From positions 2,000,289 through 2,064,288 of the forward strand of contig VFFE01007486.1 of NCBI GenBank assembly GCA_008921705.1: 64,000 bases of DNA, written 5' to 3'. Every line of letters begins with the position of its first letter. Positions within the stretch are counted from its first letter, which is position 1. Origin of the DNA: Burhinus oedicnemus (lineage: Eukaryota > Chordata > Aves > Charadriiformes > Burhinidae). Shown one piece after another: positions 1 to 13,269 of the stretch. The notes beneath the pieces are model-generated. The model did no database searches, was not told where the DNA came from, and was given only the letters and a program-made list of their open reading frames with translations. Both the position numbers and the translations under genes were made by a program.

Positions 1-381
1 GTAGAGAACTCATCTCACACCTGCAGTTAATTCATATGAGACTCTCTGAAACACATGGGTTTCTAAAATTTATGTGTGAATAAACAAATGTCTTTTCAGA
101 TACCAGGGCTGATTCAGAAACGATTTATGAGTAGCAAGGAGAGCTATGTGAAGTAATTTATTTTCAGTCTGACTGGATTTACCCAGAATTTTGCAAAATG
201 AAGATTTTTATTTGTGCCTTATCCAAGCTGTCAGCAATGAAAAAGTTGCAGAATCTGTAATGATCATAGATGCTTTTCTCCCAACAGATAATTACATTTA
301 TGACAAAGTTACATTTGTCTCAGATGATTTCTAAACACACACTGTACATTTCAGAAAGGTCTCTGAGAGGCCAACTGGGGC

Positions 382-398
382 AAAAAAAAAAAAAAAAA
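382..398. repeat. Poly-A run (17)
   Basis: A simple A17 run upstream of EGF gene exon A. I do not recognise a flanking retroelement body. Confidence 0.85.
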
Positions 399-950
399 GA
401 GGGTGGAGAGGAAGGAAGTGCTGACTTATTTCTGGAGACATTTTAGAGAATAGGCATGATGAAATGGGCACATAGTTTTTCTGGAGAGATATGTAGGAAT
501 CCAGTAAAGAGTTAAGTCTGATATTACATCTTAAGAATCAGAAGGTGCCACTGAAGCTGCAGCATTTTTTATTAAATCATTTCTTCTTATCACCTCTTTT
601 CTCACCTGTCATTTCTTGACTTCAGTTATCAAAAGCTTCTTTGGCAATCCAGCTGTGTTCCTTTGTTCCTTTTCAATATGGCTCTCTCTTCTCTCTAGTC
701 TGTCTAGGGTCCAAAAGCTTCCTTAGTTTTGAGTGGTTAAAAACTTAAAATGGTGGAGTGCCCTCTGTGCAGGGAAACTATTTCACTGGATTGGGAGTGT
801 GGGATGGTAGAGCAAATATATCTTAGGAAATGTGAAGACAAACTGAGTGCTCAGAGACTAAAATAAAGCAAATTTCTTATGTGCTTAAGTAGTAATTTCA
901 GTAAGCTTCACCAGTATTTATCCAAGATTTGTTTGTTGTCTGTCTTACAG

Positions 951-1046
951 CAACATGTTACCCAAAATGCAAAAATGGTGGGGAGTGCCTCAGACCTGGA
1001 AAATGCAGATGTCCACCTGGCTATGGGGGTAGATACTGTCATAAAG
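951..1046 (+). CDS. EGF gene exon A
   Basis: This is a 96 nt, phase 1-1 exon with acceptor TCTTACAG and donor AAAG|GTGAGT. It encodes TCYPKCKNGGECLRPGKC, then RCPPGYGGRYCHK. All six EGF cysteines are present. I see no further exon between the window start and this one. Confidence 0.9.
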
Positions 1047-4000
1047 GTGAGTAAAATCCAAACAAATGATAGCTTGGAAAGACAAGAAGTTTGAAAACAT
1101 AAAAAATTAATTTGGGACTCCTCAAGTCCAGGACTAATTCACTTTGAAATAATGACCTTAATTCCTTAGACCTCTGGCCTTACTGTCAAAAAATGGATGG
1201 CCTAGAGGATCTGTGTGCTTGCAGGAGAATGGGGTGGAGTATATGTACTGAAATTTGTTCTGAGAATCTGAGAGAATTTTGTCCCTTGGAAAATACCTTC
1301 TTTATGTGTTATGTAAATATTCTGTTTAGCTCTGTAGCAGACTCTTTCTAAATAATTCAACAAGATGACTTGTATAGATACATATTTCTGCATTAAGTGG
1401 TTAAAACTTTTGTGTAGTATCTGCAAGATGGTAATATTGAACGCAGGTCACTAAAGATGCATGGCAACGTATTGTTGATAGGTAATGTGAGATGACAGAG
1501 ATGAGGAGTAGCAAAGACCAATTTTTATGGTTTTATGAAGCCTATTGAACAAATGCATGGATTAGAAAAGGCAATCCAAGAAAACATTGTTACGTTGTTA
1601 TGAACTGATTTGACTATTCATGATACCTTGAGTTCTGGAATAAAAGGGGAAGCGAACTTGAAATAGTTTGAGGGGGAAATGATGTTATAGGCAAGATATC
1701 CCCAGACAGTGAAGGAAAAGAAAGTGTTATTTTCCTTTCAGAAGAGAAGCCTCAAACTGGCACTTAAAAAATTTCTAGAAGTTCTTTTTGAACAGATGCT
1801 GATAAATTAGTTGGGCAGTCATCAGTGTGCTGAGAACTTCATAAGCATTCTGTCTGACTGTGGTCACAGCAGCTAGCAACACCTCACAGGATTCTCAGTT
1901 TATGTTGGATGTTATTCTGTGGGTATTTTCTTTATTTGCTTCAAATGTGAAATAGCTACAGGAGTTTACTTGGAGTATAACCTAGTTGGTACTTGGGGAA
2001 GGACCTTGGCTAGCTTCTGCAGCTCTCTGGAGTCTTGTTGTTGTTGGATTGTCTGGGGTAGGGTTGTTCTGTTTTGGTTTTTTTTTTGTTTTATTTTTTA
2101 ATAAAGCTGTATTTGGTATCTTATGAAGAAAGCATGGCCTGAGTGTACCTAACATGGTAACATCTGTCTAAGTTTGCAGAATTTTAAACTGTAGCTCTGG
2201 TATGTTAACTAGACGGAATGGGAATTCAACTACCAGTGATAATAATTTGTTTTCGAAATTGTTAACATTATAGAGGAATGAGAAAGATGAGGAAGTGTCT
2301 TCTAATGAAGATCTGTATAACACAGTGCTATTGTGTAACGCATTGGGAAATAACTATTCATTTTGAGTAGACATAACAATGTTGACAACAATGAGGTCAG
2401 CATAATTTTCCAGCAAAAGGATATTTATTTTTTTAATTTCTTAAAAGCCAATTGAAAGTGTAGGTTTGTGGGGTCTGTACAGAAGGGGGAACTTGACCTT
2501 CTCGGAATAGCCTAAATTAGAAGCAAGGTGAGAGGTACTACTTAAATAGGGAAAGCAGAGTGAGGATTCAGTTTATGCTAATACTACAGGCTAGACTTGG
2601 ATTTGTATCTTGGTAAAAGTCCTACTTATGTTTGTTATCATGTTATCCCTGTAAGGCAAGGGACATGCTTGTGTTCACCTTTAAGGAGGAGTACTGTGGC
2701 ATACGGAGCCTGGGTATACAAAACTGTATTGCGGCGCAATGTGCTATTACAGAATCACACAGAATCACAGAATGGTTGAGGTTGGAAGGGACCTCTGGAG
2801 GTCATCTTGTCCAACCCCCTGCTCAAGCAGGGACACCTAGAGCCAGTTGCCAAGGACCATGTCCAGAGAGCTTCTGAGTATCTCCAAGGATGGAAACTTC
2901 ACAACTTCCCTGGGCGACCTGTGCCAGTGCTTGGTCACCCTCACAGTGAAGCCCTGCTGACTATTCCTGAGGATTTTCATGTCCTTAATGTGCCTGGAAA
3001 TGGTTTCCACGATCAGTTGTTCCATTACCTTACCAGGGACTGAGGTGAGGCTGACTGGCCTGTAGTTCCCTGGGTCCTCCTTGCCCTTCTTGAAGATTGG
3101 GTTGACATTTGCTTTCCTGCAGTCTTCAGGCACTTCTCTCAGTCACCACAGTCAATCAAATACAATCAATATTAAATACATTAACTTATGCTGTGTGACA
3201 AAGAAATATGCAAAAGCTTTGAAGAGCTTTTCTAGCTGTGCTGGAGTTGACTTGCGTGTCCTTGCATGTTCAGCATTTGTGCCAAAAATCTGTTGGCTGA
3301 AATTGTGTGCAAAACTTGTGGTACAACAGAGATTTGGACTTTTTTGTACCAAGTATCAAGCAGACATCCCAACTGTCCATCCTTATAATAAAGGATAGTT
3401 GTTTCTCTTCAATACAGTGAAGGTGTTGTATACACTTACATTGATGCTTGTGGAAGGATGCACTTGACTGTACAGAACAGTAATTGTGCCATATTTCAAA
3501 GATGGTGCACACCACAGTCTGGCATAAATAATGCTTCATTAATGAGGCCTTCAGGGCTTTGACACGTAGAACGATTCTGGAATGAGGAGGCTGACTTAGA
3601 TAGTCTGGGAAGGCACCACTGGACTATAGTCATAGGTTCATTTGCCAAAGTAATAGCCCCTTCTTCCTCTTATTATGTGTAGGTCCTGTCAGGTAAGGAA
3701 ATATGTGAATCCTTAACCACATGTTATTGACTTAGCAGCTGTGATTTGGCAAGACTGGCAAGACTGTGCATGTTAGTAGTTACCGTGGTGTAGCTGATGA
3801 GAAGTGGTGGAGCTGATGAACAGCTGGTTCACAGTTAGGGAGGGGCGGAGCTGTGCCATAGAAATAATCATGTTTGTTTGTTGGTACTCTCACGCTAAAT
3901 GCTTAACAAGCTTTTAAGCACATGCTTAATTTTAACTGCATTTTGAGCTGGCATTTGCAGACATGGTTCTGTCATCCTCACTCGCTCCTTGCAGAACTGT

Positions 4001-6824
4001 GCCTTGCTCTGAATAGTTGAAATCTTAGTTTTTGCAGATGTGGTAAAACAAGCAGTTGATGATAGACCAGCTGTTTCAAGATAATCATTTGAAGTCCTAC
4101 GCTGCTTCTGAAATGCACTGTGTATGCTGTTCTGTAGTAAGCTGTGAAGGAGGCTGTCAAAATGGTGGGGAATGCATCTCTGTCAATGGAGTTGTGAAGT
4201 GCCTTTGTGCTTCTGGCTGGACAGGATCAAGATGCCAAGAAGGTGGGTATCTACAATCATGTGCTTTATTTGTACCACAGGTGACTTAAATGCTAACTGT
4301 CTCTTAGGCCTGTAAACAAGTCCTGATGGCAGCCTGATGAGAGGACACTGGAAATAAAAATAATTTGCATTCATCATTGGAGTAGTCTCAGTTTTTTATT
4401 ACTGCATTCTCAAGAACAAAATTCTTACTCATTTGGTTTGTACAAAAAGCAATATGCAACCCACAAACCAAATTAAACCCTGTCTTTCTCCTGGGAGAAA
4501 AGTTTGAAGGAACTGTTCTCCGTTAAAATGCCTATATTGCTTTGCTATTAAATAAGGATAAGATGACATTATCATCACATGGGTCATTCACAGTACCTTG
4601 TGTATTTACATAATGAAAATCTTTATATTGATTAAAAATATAACTGCAGTAACAAAAGCCTTTTAAAAGTATTAAGAGGCTAGTAACTATGGAAATGTCC
4701 TTGCATTACTATTGAAATGAAGGACCTGCATTATTGGTACATACTCAGATACAACAGTGTCAATTTTGCATTAAAGTTTATATCTGTTAACATTTAAACC
4801 AAAATTCTTAACACAGTACATATGTATTTTTTTCCATTTCCATGGTCCTGGAAATGCCTTTAGAGTTATACCAGTTGAGTATCTGGCCTGGAAGAAAATG
4901 TGTTTTGCCATTTTGATTTGTATCATCCTGAATCCTTCATTCTGTCAGAATTCTTTTATATCAGTTTTATAAATCCTGCTGACTTATCCATTCTTTTCTT
5001 CTAGCAATTTGTCCTCAAGGTTGTCGGAATAATGGAGCTTGTGTGGCTCCTGGGATTTGTAGCTGTCCAGCTGGATGGGTCGGTGGAGCATGTCACTTAG
5101 GTAAATGACTTCTGACATTTTTCGTTTATCCTTTTCTCTACTTGTTTGATTTACCAATATAGTGTTCAAATCTTCAGTGCCTAACAAAGCTGCTAGGAAA
5201 GTATCTCAGAACAGTAAATGAGAGCTGCTTCTGCATAGTGGGGATCTTACAAGTATGCGTAAGGAATAGATGGCTTTTTAATTTGGTCAGAAAGACAGAA
5301 CTTTTCCACATTAAGTAAATTCAGATTCAGATTTTGGTTGTCGCCAAATTCATTACTTGGTATGTCATGTCAGTATTTCTGAAATATTTTCTATAAACCG
5401 AGACCCCAGTATAAAAGAACTGAAAATGGCCGTTACAGAAACACTATCACTACTGATGTGGGTTAGAAGCTTCATTAAATTTTATGGACATGGAAAATTG
5501 AAACTTGCTTCTCACTTTCAGGCTAAGTCAGCAGAATCAACTCCAGGTGTTCTTAAACAAGTAAGAGGAAGCCAGCTGTAATCAGAATTAGTACTGAATG
5601 ACATTCTTGCTGAACAACCACTTGCATTTTCCCAAATTTTGATTCACAAAAGCAGATGATGATTATAAAACTTTAACCTATCCTTCTCTGGCAGGGCCTT
5701 GTATGCTTATAACAGGACTGCCCTGATGCTAAAGGCAATAATCCTGAGACTGTCAAAAGGAAAGGTTTTTTTTGTTTGCTCTCTGGGAAACAGAGAAAGC
5801 TCATTTAGATATTACTTTTGAACTCGGTATCGTAGGTGCAAGGTATCCGGATTAAGTCCTCTGCATTTGAAATTTTTGTGTGGCTGTGCGAATCCAAATC
5901 AGCTATTGTTAGTTCTTCTGCAATATATATAATCAAGCAAACATTAATAAATAATACTTTAACATTCCCATTTGACCAGCAAAATGCTTATCCTTTTTAT
6001 TCATCAGTGTATCGAGATGGAGGGTGATATTAAAGGATAAGTATGGGAAATGCAGACAACTTAGGAAATGCATAGCTCCATTCCCCACACCAGCAATAAT
6101 GGTAGAAATGTTCAGGTTCTTAATGTCAAAATAATCACTGTTCCCGAACTAACTAGATCTGCATCCGGTTTGAATTCTATTGGTACAGATGCTCATAAGC
6201 AAATTACAGCCCCTGGCTTGTTACCTCAACTGGTGGGTAGCTAGGGGACAACTAAAGCTGTGCCCACTTGGTCCTCATCTGCCCTTCTTTTGGGGGAGTG
6301 GGGGAACAGAAGGGCAGCATGTGAGCGACAGCTATGATGTGGCAACTGCTTCCTCATGGATGTGGATCCAAGAACCAGCTTGAATAAATTTCAGTAGGAA
6401 TTTTTATTGTTCCTTCACTTTCATGGAGGCATCAATCTCAAAAATAGCCTGTGCCTTAAAGAACAACAGAAATGATAGTATTTTAAAAGGGGAATGGAGC
6501 ATGAGTAAGACTAGACGTACTGTGGCTGTTTTCCAGTGAAGGCCACGATGCCATAAATTGAGAGGCATTGCTTTTCAGTTCTTCCATTATGCTTTTATTT
6601 ATACTGTCCCAGTGTGATCACCAGGGAACAATTCTGCTAGCACAGTGAGACAAAGAAGAAAAATGATCCTGTGTTGTGCTGAAGACATACTGTGTATCTG
6701 GTGTCTCATTTCAGCTGTATGTAAACTACCATGTCAACATGGCGGAAAATGCATAGCTCCAAACGTGTGCAGATGTCGACTGCCATACTCTGGTCTACAG
6801 TGTACAAAGAAAAGGAAGGAATGA
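951..6824 (+). CDS. EGF-repeat gene, last four coding exons (VWDE-like paralogue?)
   Basis: This is the 3' end of a second EGF-repeat gene, reading toward VWDE. Coding segments are at 951-1046, 4138-4242, 5005-5100 and 6715-6824, all starting in phase 1, with GT-AG borders and a TGA stop. Each encodes one short EGF module. The protein must begin left of the window, because the first visible exon starts in mid-frame after a splice acceptor. The EGF subtype (C-x-x-x-C-x-N-G-G-x-C), the 96 nt exon size and a last module ending in C-T-K-K-R-K-E all resemble the VWDE tail, whose last module ends C-G-K-K-I-Q. I infer a diverged VWDE-like paralogue. Another EGF-array protein cannot be excluded. Confidence 0.85.
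2751..3140 (-). mobile_element. CR1 LINE fragment with internal deletion, in EGF gene intron A
   Basis: This is a 5'-truncated CR1 on the minus strand. It encodes a piece of reverse transcriptase (NVNPIFKKGKEDPGNYRPVS, then SVPGKVMEQLI). This passes directly, near I-L-R-N-S-Q-Q-G-F, to the ORF2 end (VTKHWHRSPREVVKFPSLE), so a long internal part is missing. The 3' UTR follows, and the element ends in AGAATCACAGAATGG-type repeats on the plus strand. It is inactive. Confidence 0.92.
4138..4242 (+). CDS. EGF gene exon B
   Basis: This is a 105 nt, phase 1-1 exon with acceptor TTCTGTAG and donor GAAG|GTGGGT. It encodes SCEGGCQNGGECISVNG, then VVKCLCASGWTGSRC. It has three residues more than its neighbours in the loop between the third and fourth cysteines. 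Confidence 0.9.
5005..5100 (+). CDS. EGF gene exon C
   Basis: This is a 96 nt, phase 1-1 exon with a pyrimidine-rich acceptor TTCTTCTAG and donor TTAG|GTAAAT. It encodes ICPQGCRNNGACVAPGIC, then SCPAGWVGGACHL. Confidence 0.9.
   Translation, partial: QFVLKVVGIMELVWLLGFVAVQLDGSVEHVT
6715..6824 (+). CDS. EGF gene exon D, last coding exon with stop
   Basis: The acceptor is CATTTCAG. The exon encodes VCKLPCQHGGKCIAPNVC, then RCRLPYSGLQCTKKRKE and a TGA at 6822-6824. The basic end resembles that of VWDE exon 30. In place of the usual P-G-Y it has L-P-Y before the last cysteine. Confidence 0.92.
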
Positions 6825-7160
6825 AGAAGCTTCAGTAAAGTTAAGCTGCATTTTCTTCATGTAACTCTTCATACAGAGATGAAGTCTGCAGCAGTGGGGG
6901 ACCTTAAAAGAAAACATGGTAACTAATTAATTTCAGATGGCTTTTTGTCTTCAGTATATTGAGTAAATGCTTTTCTGTATGAAAGAAGAGTATTGCTGAT
7001 TGTAACAAAGCTGTTATAAGTATCTAAGTGTGTGTAGTGTATGGCATGTGTTTTCTTCTGTTCTCATTTTTCTTCCTAAGCAGAAGTATTATGTCTTGGT
7101 TGATACAGCTGACCTTGAAATAAAATTTACTCTTCAAATAAAGTACTTCAGAATAGATCT
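6825..7160 (+). other. 3' UTR of the plus-strand EGF gene
   Basis: This AT-rich non-coding stretch follows the TGA and ends just after two AATAAA signals. Its right limit is estimated from the usual 10-30 base distance. Confidence 0.65.
7119..7142 (+). terminator. Tandem polyadenylation signals of the plus-strand EGF gene
   Basis: Two AATAAA hexamers lie at 7119-7124 and 7137-7142, about 300 bases after the stop codon. A T/GT-rich stretch (TCTGTGCTCCTTTTA) follows downstream, as expected for cleavage near 7160. Confidence 0.75.
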
Positions 7161-10100
7161 GTGCTCCTTTTATTTTTTCCCCCCTTTGAGTAGAATTATT
7201 GCATTATATTAATGGTGTGTTTTTAAAAAGCACATGAAACAAAATGTCCTTAATTCAGATCATCAGAAGTGGATGTTAGTTCAAGTATAATTGACCTTCA
7301 ATAAGATTACATGGTTGCAAGAGGAAACTTGCAGAGTTTGCATCTTTCTGGAACATCAGCAAAGTGCAAAGCATCTTATTAAAATTCTGGTTGTTGCTTT
7401 ATGTATGCTTCCTGCCCCTCCCCCCCAATCACATTTGGATCTTGATCAGTTAAGCAGTATTAAACAAACCCAAAACACAGTACTTGTTCAGACAATTCCA
7501 CTGTTACTTTCTAAAAGCTTCATCCATGCTGATACTCTAAAAGAGTCCTTATCTTGTCTACTTCTACCATCGTATTATCTGATCATTTCTCAACTTCCGG
7601 TTCTTAATTTTCCTTATCCCAGTAAGACAGGGAAATGTGTTTATCTCCCTTCTGAACATGTAGACAATGATGATTCATTCTTGTTCAAGATTGTATTGTT
7701 ACAGGAGCAATGCAATGGGAGGCTACAGACTGGCAGGGGTGAAAAGCCGTGTCTGTCACGAATCACCTCTGTGGAGGATGCTGAGGCTTGTCTTCTGGAC
7801 ATGTTCCAGTTTGGCCTCATTTAGGCTTCGCGGCCTTTTGAATGGGCTGCAGATTGGATGGAGACTCCTACGTTCATTGTTCCATGTCTCATCTGTGCTG
7901 TTTCTTGAAGGCTACAGTTGAGGAAGGTTTTGCCAAAACACGCAAGTTGAATTGGTCAACTTTCTGAATGATACAGAAATCAATTTTTTTTTTTTTTGAG
8001 AGAGAGATAGATTGATTTTCATTGTCTTCTAAGTGAAACTGGAATTTTTGGTGGGAGAATTTTAACGATGCACTACTGTCATCCATTTGCCTATGCATCA
8101 TTTTAATCAATTTGATGGAACATTGTATCTGTGTATAAGCTGCCTTACCAGAACATGTAGCTTTCATGGGCGGAGTGAATTCTATGGACGTGTTTCCCCA
8201 GGGTTTACAAGCCACTGAGCATTGAGAAGCAAAGGAAATGGGGTCTTCTCAGTTACCAGCCTTCTCTAAGAGAGAGAACCCAAGCGTATGGAGGGCAAAT
8301 GAAAGACAATGGTATAGTTCATGAAACTCCTGTTTTCTGTTATGAGCCATTGCTGTGTTGTGGAGTTGAGAAGCCTTCCTCTGCCCTTGCTTTGGAGGCT
8401 GTTGCACTTGGTTCAGATTAAACCTGCTACGGACATGTGTTTTGCAGGTTTTGTTGCCAGGGGCAGGGGACAGAATAAGAGGAGCGTACGTTTTTTGTGC
8501 TGCTTTTGCTGCGATAGACTGGATATTTCAGACATGGTGGTGAAAAATGTTTTCATGCATGGAACAAGATGATTTTATCAACAGTTCTGGAGCGGGCTTT
8601 ATGATGATGAAATTTTGTCTGTGTCACAGTTCACTACAATAATCACGCCATAATTTAGAAATTCTGGAGTTAAGTTGAATACCTTAGATGACATATTGGT
8701 TGCAGGGAAGTGAATGGAAAAAAATTAATTGCCTCAGACCCAAGATTTCAGAGTAAATGAGCGGAAGTATGTAAATGCAAAGAGGCATAATATCTCAGTA
8801 CTGTTCCTGAAAAGAGTGACTTCTACTAATAAAGCCAAAAGTGACAATAATAGTGATTAGAAGCCAAAAGAGATATTAGCGTCATTAGGAGCATGAGGCC
8901 AGGAGCAGTCAGTGAGCGAGACCTGTAATTGATGTTTCTAAGCAGGCCAGAACAAATGCTAATTTAAGTAGTTCCTTGTTTAGAAATGATTGAAGTAAGT
9001 AAGCAGTAATTTGATGGCATGCAGAATGTGATGGCATATTTTAGAAATACTGCTTGAATGTAGCACCATCTACTGGCTACAGGGGTTTTCGTTGGAGTTT
9101 TTTGGTTTTGTTCTTGTTTTTAAGAAAAATCATTTAAATCTCCGCAATATTTTAAGTGAGTTTAAAAGTGAATTTTCTAGTAGTTATTTTAAAGTAGAAC
9201 AGTCTCAGAATGTATTATTAATGACAGTCCAGGTCCTTAAATTATTATTTTCACAGTATATTTATTAAAAGAGCTGACAGTATTTCTTGTCTCTTTTGTG
9301 TTTCCCACTCACTGGAAGATTGAACATACTTACTGCTTACAGCGTGTAATTTTTGGAGCTAGATGTATCTTCCTGTGAAAAGCTAGTTATGCATGCAGCT
9401 CAAAGGTCAGGAAAAACGATACAGAACCAGTTACCTCCCTTATTTATTAGAGCTAACTGTAACACCTTACACAGATACTCTGATTTCACTAAAAACAACT
9501 GGAAGAATTGTAGGGGTAGTGCACTGGTTGTGGTTTTGATATTCTGTCTTTTTAGACTGTGTGAAAAGGAAAGAAGTCTTACTTCTTTTTAATTTACTTA
9601 CATGCACATTTTACCATTTATATTTTCTCTGCTGTAAGTGGTTGTAGCAAGAATGGAGTTACTTGGTTTATCTGTAAATATCCTTTCTTGGCTAAACTGA
9701 GCTGTGGGTGGAAGTTGAGTAAAATGACCCGACATTGCCATGTGATACCTTTACACAAGAGAAACAGCATAAACATCTTCAGTCATTAGTAACACTTTCT
9801 AACTTCTGTGTTTGGTTTTGTATATGTACCCAGGTGTTATGTTTTATTGAGAATTTAAACTTTGGATTTTCCCATTTGGGGAAGTAATGGAGTGGATATA
9901 GCTGCTTTGTCAAGTAGCTTAAGCTTTTATACTGATTTACTTTAGGGTTTGTGCTGATTGTTCTTCATGGGTTTGCTTTTGGTAGATGGAAATGTTAACT
10001 TGCTTTCTGTGCTCAGCTATGATTATATATAATTAACTTTTGTGAAAAGAAAGAGATTTTCACATGGGGCCCACTTTTTTGTTGTTTTGGTTTTTTTTTT

Positions 10101-13100
10101 CAAATCACAGCCAACACGGACACAAATGTAGGAAACAGTCCTTGCTAATATCTGTGGTATCTTCTGTGACATGAGTCCTTCCTTCCTTCAGAAAACATTC
10201 GCTATACTGCATTTTAAAGATCTTCTCAAGATTATGGGCAAAAGTCAGTCTTCACTTGGGAGAATTTCTGCTGGCCTGCAGAGCAACTTTAGTGCAACCA
10301 GATAATAAATGGATGATGTACACAAGTACCTTCCAGCACTCTTTAGTATTTAAAGAAATCACGCAAGAAAATTCAATGAAGATACCTGTGTTCTGTATAA
10401 TGTGCTAAGAACCACTGTAAGATCTTCAGTTTGGCACAAGTTGCCCTTCATTCCATCAGACTGCAACCGTGGCAACTCCTGTAGTATGCAACCCTTCTCC
10501 CCGCTTCCAAATCTCCAAACTCTTTTGGGCCTAATTTTGGATTACATCATTGTGCAATTCTAGAACAACTTTGTTAACCTCTGTATGCAAGTCCTCTATA
10601 TGCTTGTGCCTCTTGTTAAACTGAGCAATTTTACTGAATTGTTGCAATGTGCTTTCTAGTTACAGTGAATTCTGTTTCACCTGTATGATGGATGATCTGG
10701 TAACAAAGTAGTTTCAACTAATCACATAATTACTCTGGGCAGTTTTGAAGTAGCTGGCTGCCTTTATGCATGTACTGATAATTTTTCTCCTTCGTGCGCT
10801 TGCTGGAAAATAGCACAGCTTAGCACTGAATATCTTTAACTACTGTAGCAAAACTCTCAGTGTGCTTTTGTTTGCACAGCTTGCATTTCGAAAATGTAAA
10901 AGAAATCATTTCTGCCTTTACAAACGCTGAAAATAAATGGGAAATACTAGAAGTTATGATTAAAAAAAATCCCTTTATTCAGCCTGGAATCCTAGAAAGG
11001 CATCTCTATATTGATTCAGTTTTGTGAATGGAAGGTTGCACAAACTCATTAACGAAAGTACTATTAAGAGTGTTCTGGGCAGATGTTATCTCTCTATTGC
11101 AACACCTCTGTAACTGACACATGCAATGGGGGTTATTACAGTATGAGATTACACGATATTGGTGTGTTTGCATTTTAAAAACATTCTCAGAACCCTGTGT
11201 ATTCAAAGCATCATCCTGAGGCATCAGTTCCAATATCTAGTCAGGTTTTGTTCACAGAGATTTTTGTGAGATGCGAGAAAGGAAACAGTTCAAGTGGAGT
11301 AGGTTTTAAATAATACAACAGCAGCTCAGACTATCGGCCACTTGGATACTCGATTAAAAGAGACTATGGAAACACTGAAACTTAAAATGCAAGTTGGAAA
11401 TTGAAAACATTTTTTAAATACACCAGTCAGGCACTTGGAAATCCATCAGGTATCATTCTGGAATGACACTGAGCACTCAAAATGCCAGCTTACGTTGCAA
11501 AATGACTTAACAGGTGAGTAGAAATCTAGGCACAGAGCTGCTAACAGCTATGATTTGGCAATCAGCATCCCACGGTGGCAGTAAATGGCAAAATGAGCTC
11601 CATTTTCTTGCCATTCAGAGTTAGTGTATGTAAATTGAATATGGCTCATGAGAACAGGAAGTCATGATGTTTATTTTTGGTTTAAAACAAAAACAAAACA
11701 AAACAGTAAACTTCAATGGCTTAGCTAAAGGGATGTTTGTATCTATGGCCAGAGCTCAGTTAGTTGCGTCAGGGACTGAAATGTCTTTCACAGCTGTAGG
11801 GGAAGAAGATGGTGGTCCTCTGTAGGAAACTTCAGAAAAAATTGGGATTTTCTTTGTTCAAAAACTATTTGGCAGCTGGTAGGTACTAACAGTTCATTGG
11901 AGAAATAGGTAATGGAAAAAACTCCTCTATGAAGTTTTCACAAATACTTTCTGATTTGATGTATACAGATGGCATGATGTACAGCAAATTCCTCTTATTA
12001 GTTCCTATTTTAAGATTCAGCGTGGCTAAAAGCATTGTCAGATTTCTCTAAGAGACTCAGGGACAAAACTTCCTCATATTACTGGATGCCGTCTCAAAAC
12101 AGGGGCATAAAAGAGTCTTGGAGACACAGAAGTCATTCAGTAGCTGGGTACTCAGCTGCATGAGTGCAAGTAATAGAGAAGTCAAACCACAAGAGTCGGT
12201 ATCTGGCTCCTGGCTACAAAGGCTTGGCATAAATAAACCAGAATTATTCTGCAGCTGGTTGACTGTTAGCAAGACATGCGACCTTGCCCCTACAGTTAGT
12301 AGCCAAGCCTTGGTTTAGGTTCCCCCTCCTTCCTCACTACTAGCTGGTCATTGTAACAGACTGATGCAAATACCGGACAAAGAAGAAAAAAAATACTTCT
12401 GCTTTTTCTTCTGTATGCAGACAAATTGTATGTAAACAGTGTTTAAAAACAGAAGGTACCATTCCTAAGTGATGAAGCGCTGCCTTCTTTCCTGGAGACA
12501 CTTAGCAGCTATTACAGTCTGGTTCCCAAAAAGGGATCTCATAGTCCAGGTGACTACATCAACAAACTGCAGAATTTTGGGTTTGCATCATTTGTGAGCC
12601 CAGTGAAGAATCAGAGACTGTGGGGTTTGTGCATGAGGTAGCAAAAACATTATAGAAATATACATATGTTTTAATGACTACAAGGTTGTTGTATTGAAGC
12701 TCACCAAACTCCATGACTCTAATATGAATCTTTCAAAATAATGCTTCTGGATATTCCTTTCATTTAAATAAACTCTGTAATTGCCTTCAACATTCTTGCT
12801 ATGTTCAAGTCTCATACATCCATGCAGCATTGTAATTTAATTGATACACTTTTCTTCAACCATGATGCCTTTGTACCTTGGAGGAAAAAAAAAATGTAAA
12901 AAGAGACTTTAATGATGCAGCCCCTTTTTATGATAAAGTTTAAGAAACAATTTTAATGAATCTCTGTTTTCCTGATATGCAGAAACACAACATTAAGTTA
13001 GATTTGTGGCTATGGCTTGTTTGTTTCTTTAAGAAAATGTGCCATTCTGGTCAGTGTACAATACAGCACTGTCTGACGATCAGCAATATATTTTCTAGAT

Positions 13101-13236
13101 AAAATATACTAATGTTTTGCAGGATATATTTATGTAAACATTTAAATCAAAATTATTTCTTTTTTTTAGATCACATTTTGGAAATCCATATTGCAAACAT
13201 TATAGTCTTATCTTTATAGGATGTTTAGTTTTATAT
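7161..13236. other. Intergenic DNA between convergent genes
   Basis: This is AT-rich sequence with no recognisable exon, RNA gene or transposon. The longest open frame here (about 7291-7824, plus strand) begins with TTG, has no known motif, and has a length expected by chance in 64 kb. A T14 run followed by GA repeats lies at 7984-8006. Confidence 0.7.
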
Positions 13237-13256
13237 TTTCAAAGTGTGTATGAGCA

Positions 13257-13262
13257 TTTATT
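13257..13262 (-). terminator. Candidate VWDE polyadenylation signal
   Basis: AATAAA on the minus strand (TTTATT on the plus strand). It is the first canonical hexamer I find downstream of the stop at 14220. Cleavage would be expected near 13235-13245. Confidence 0.5.
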
Positions 13263-13269
13263 AATTGAT

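Noticed and set aside
951..6824. Plus-strand EGF exons as an inverted piece of VWDE's own 3' end
   Set aside because: The minus-strand VWDE has a complete run of EGF exons down to its own conserved last module ending K-K-I-Q. The plus-strand exons are therefore extra, not missing, pieces. No gap lies between the two.
7291..7824. Open frame of 177 codons in the intergenic region
   Set aside because: It starts at TTG, has no recognisable domain or splice context, lies beyond the polyadenylation signals, and is within chance expectation for 64 kb in six frames.
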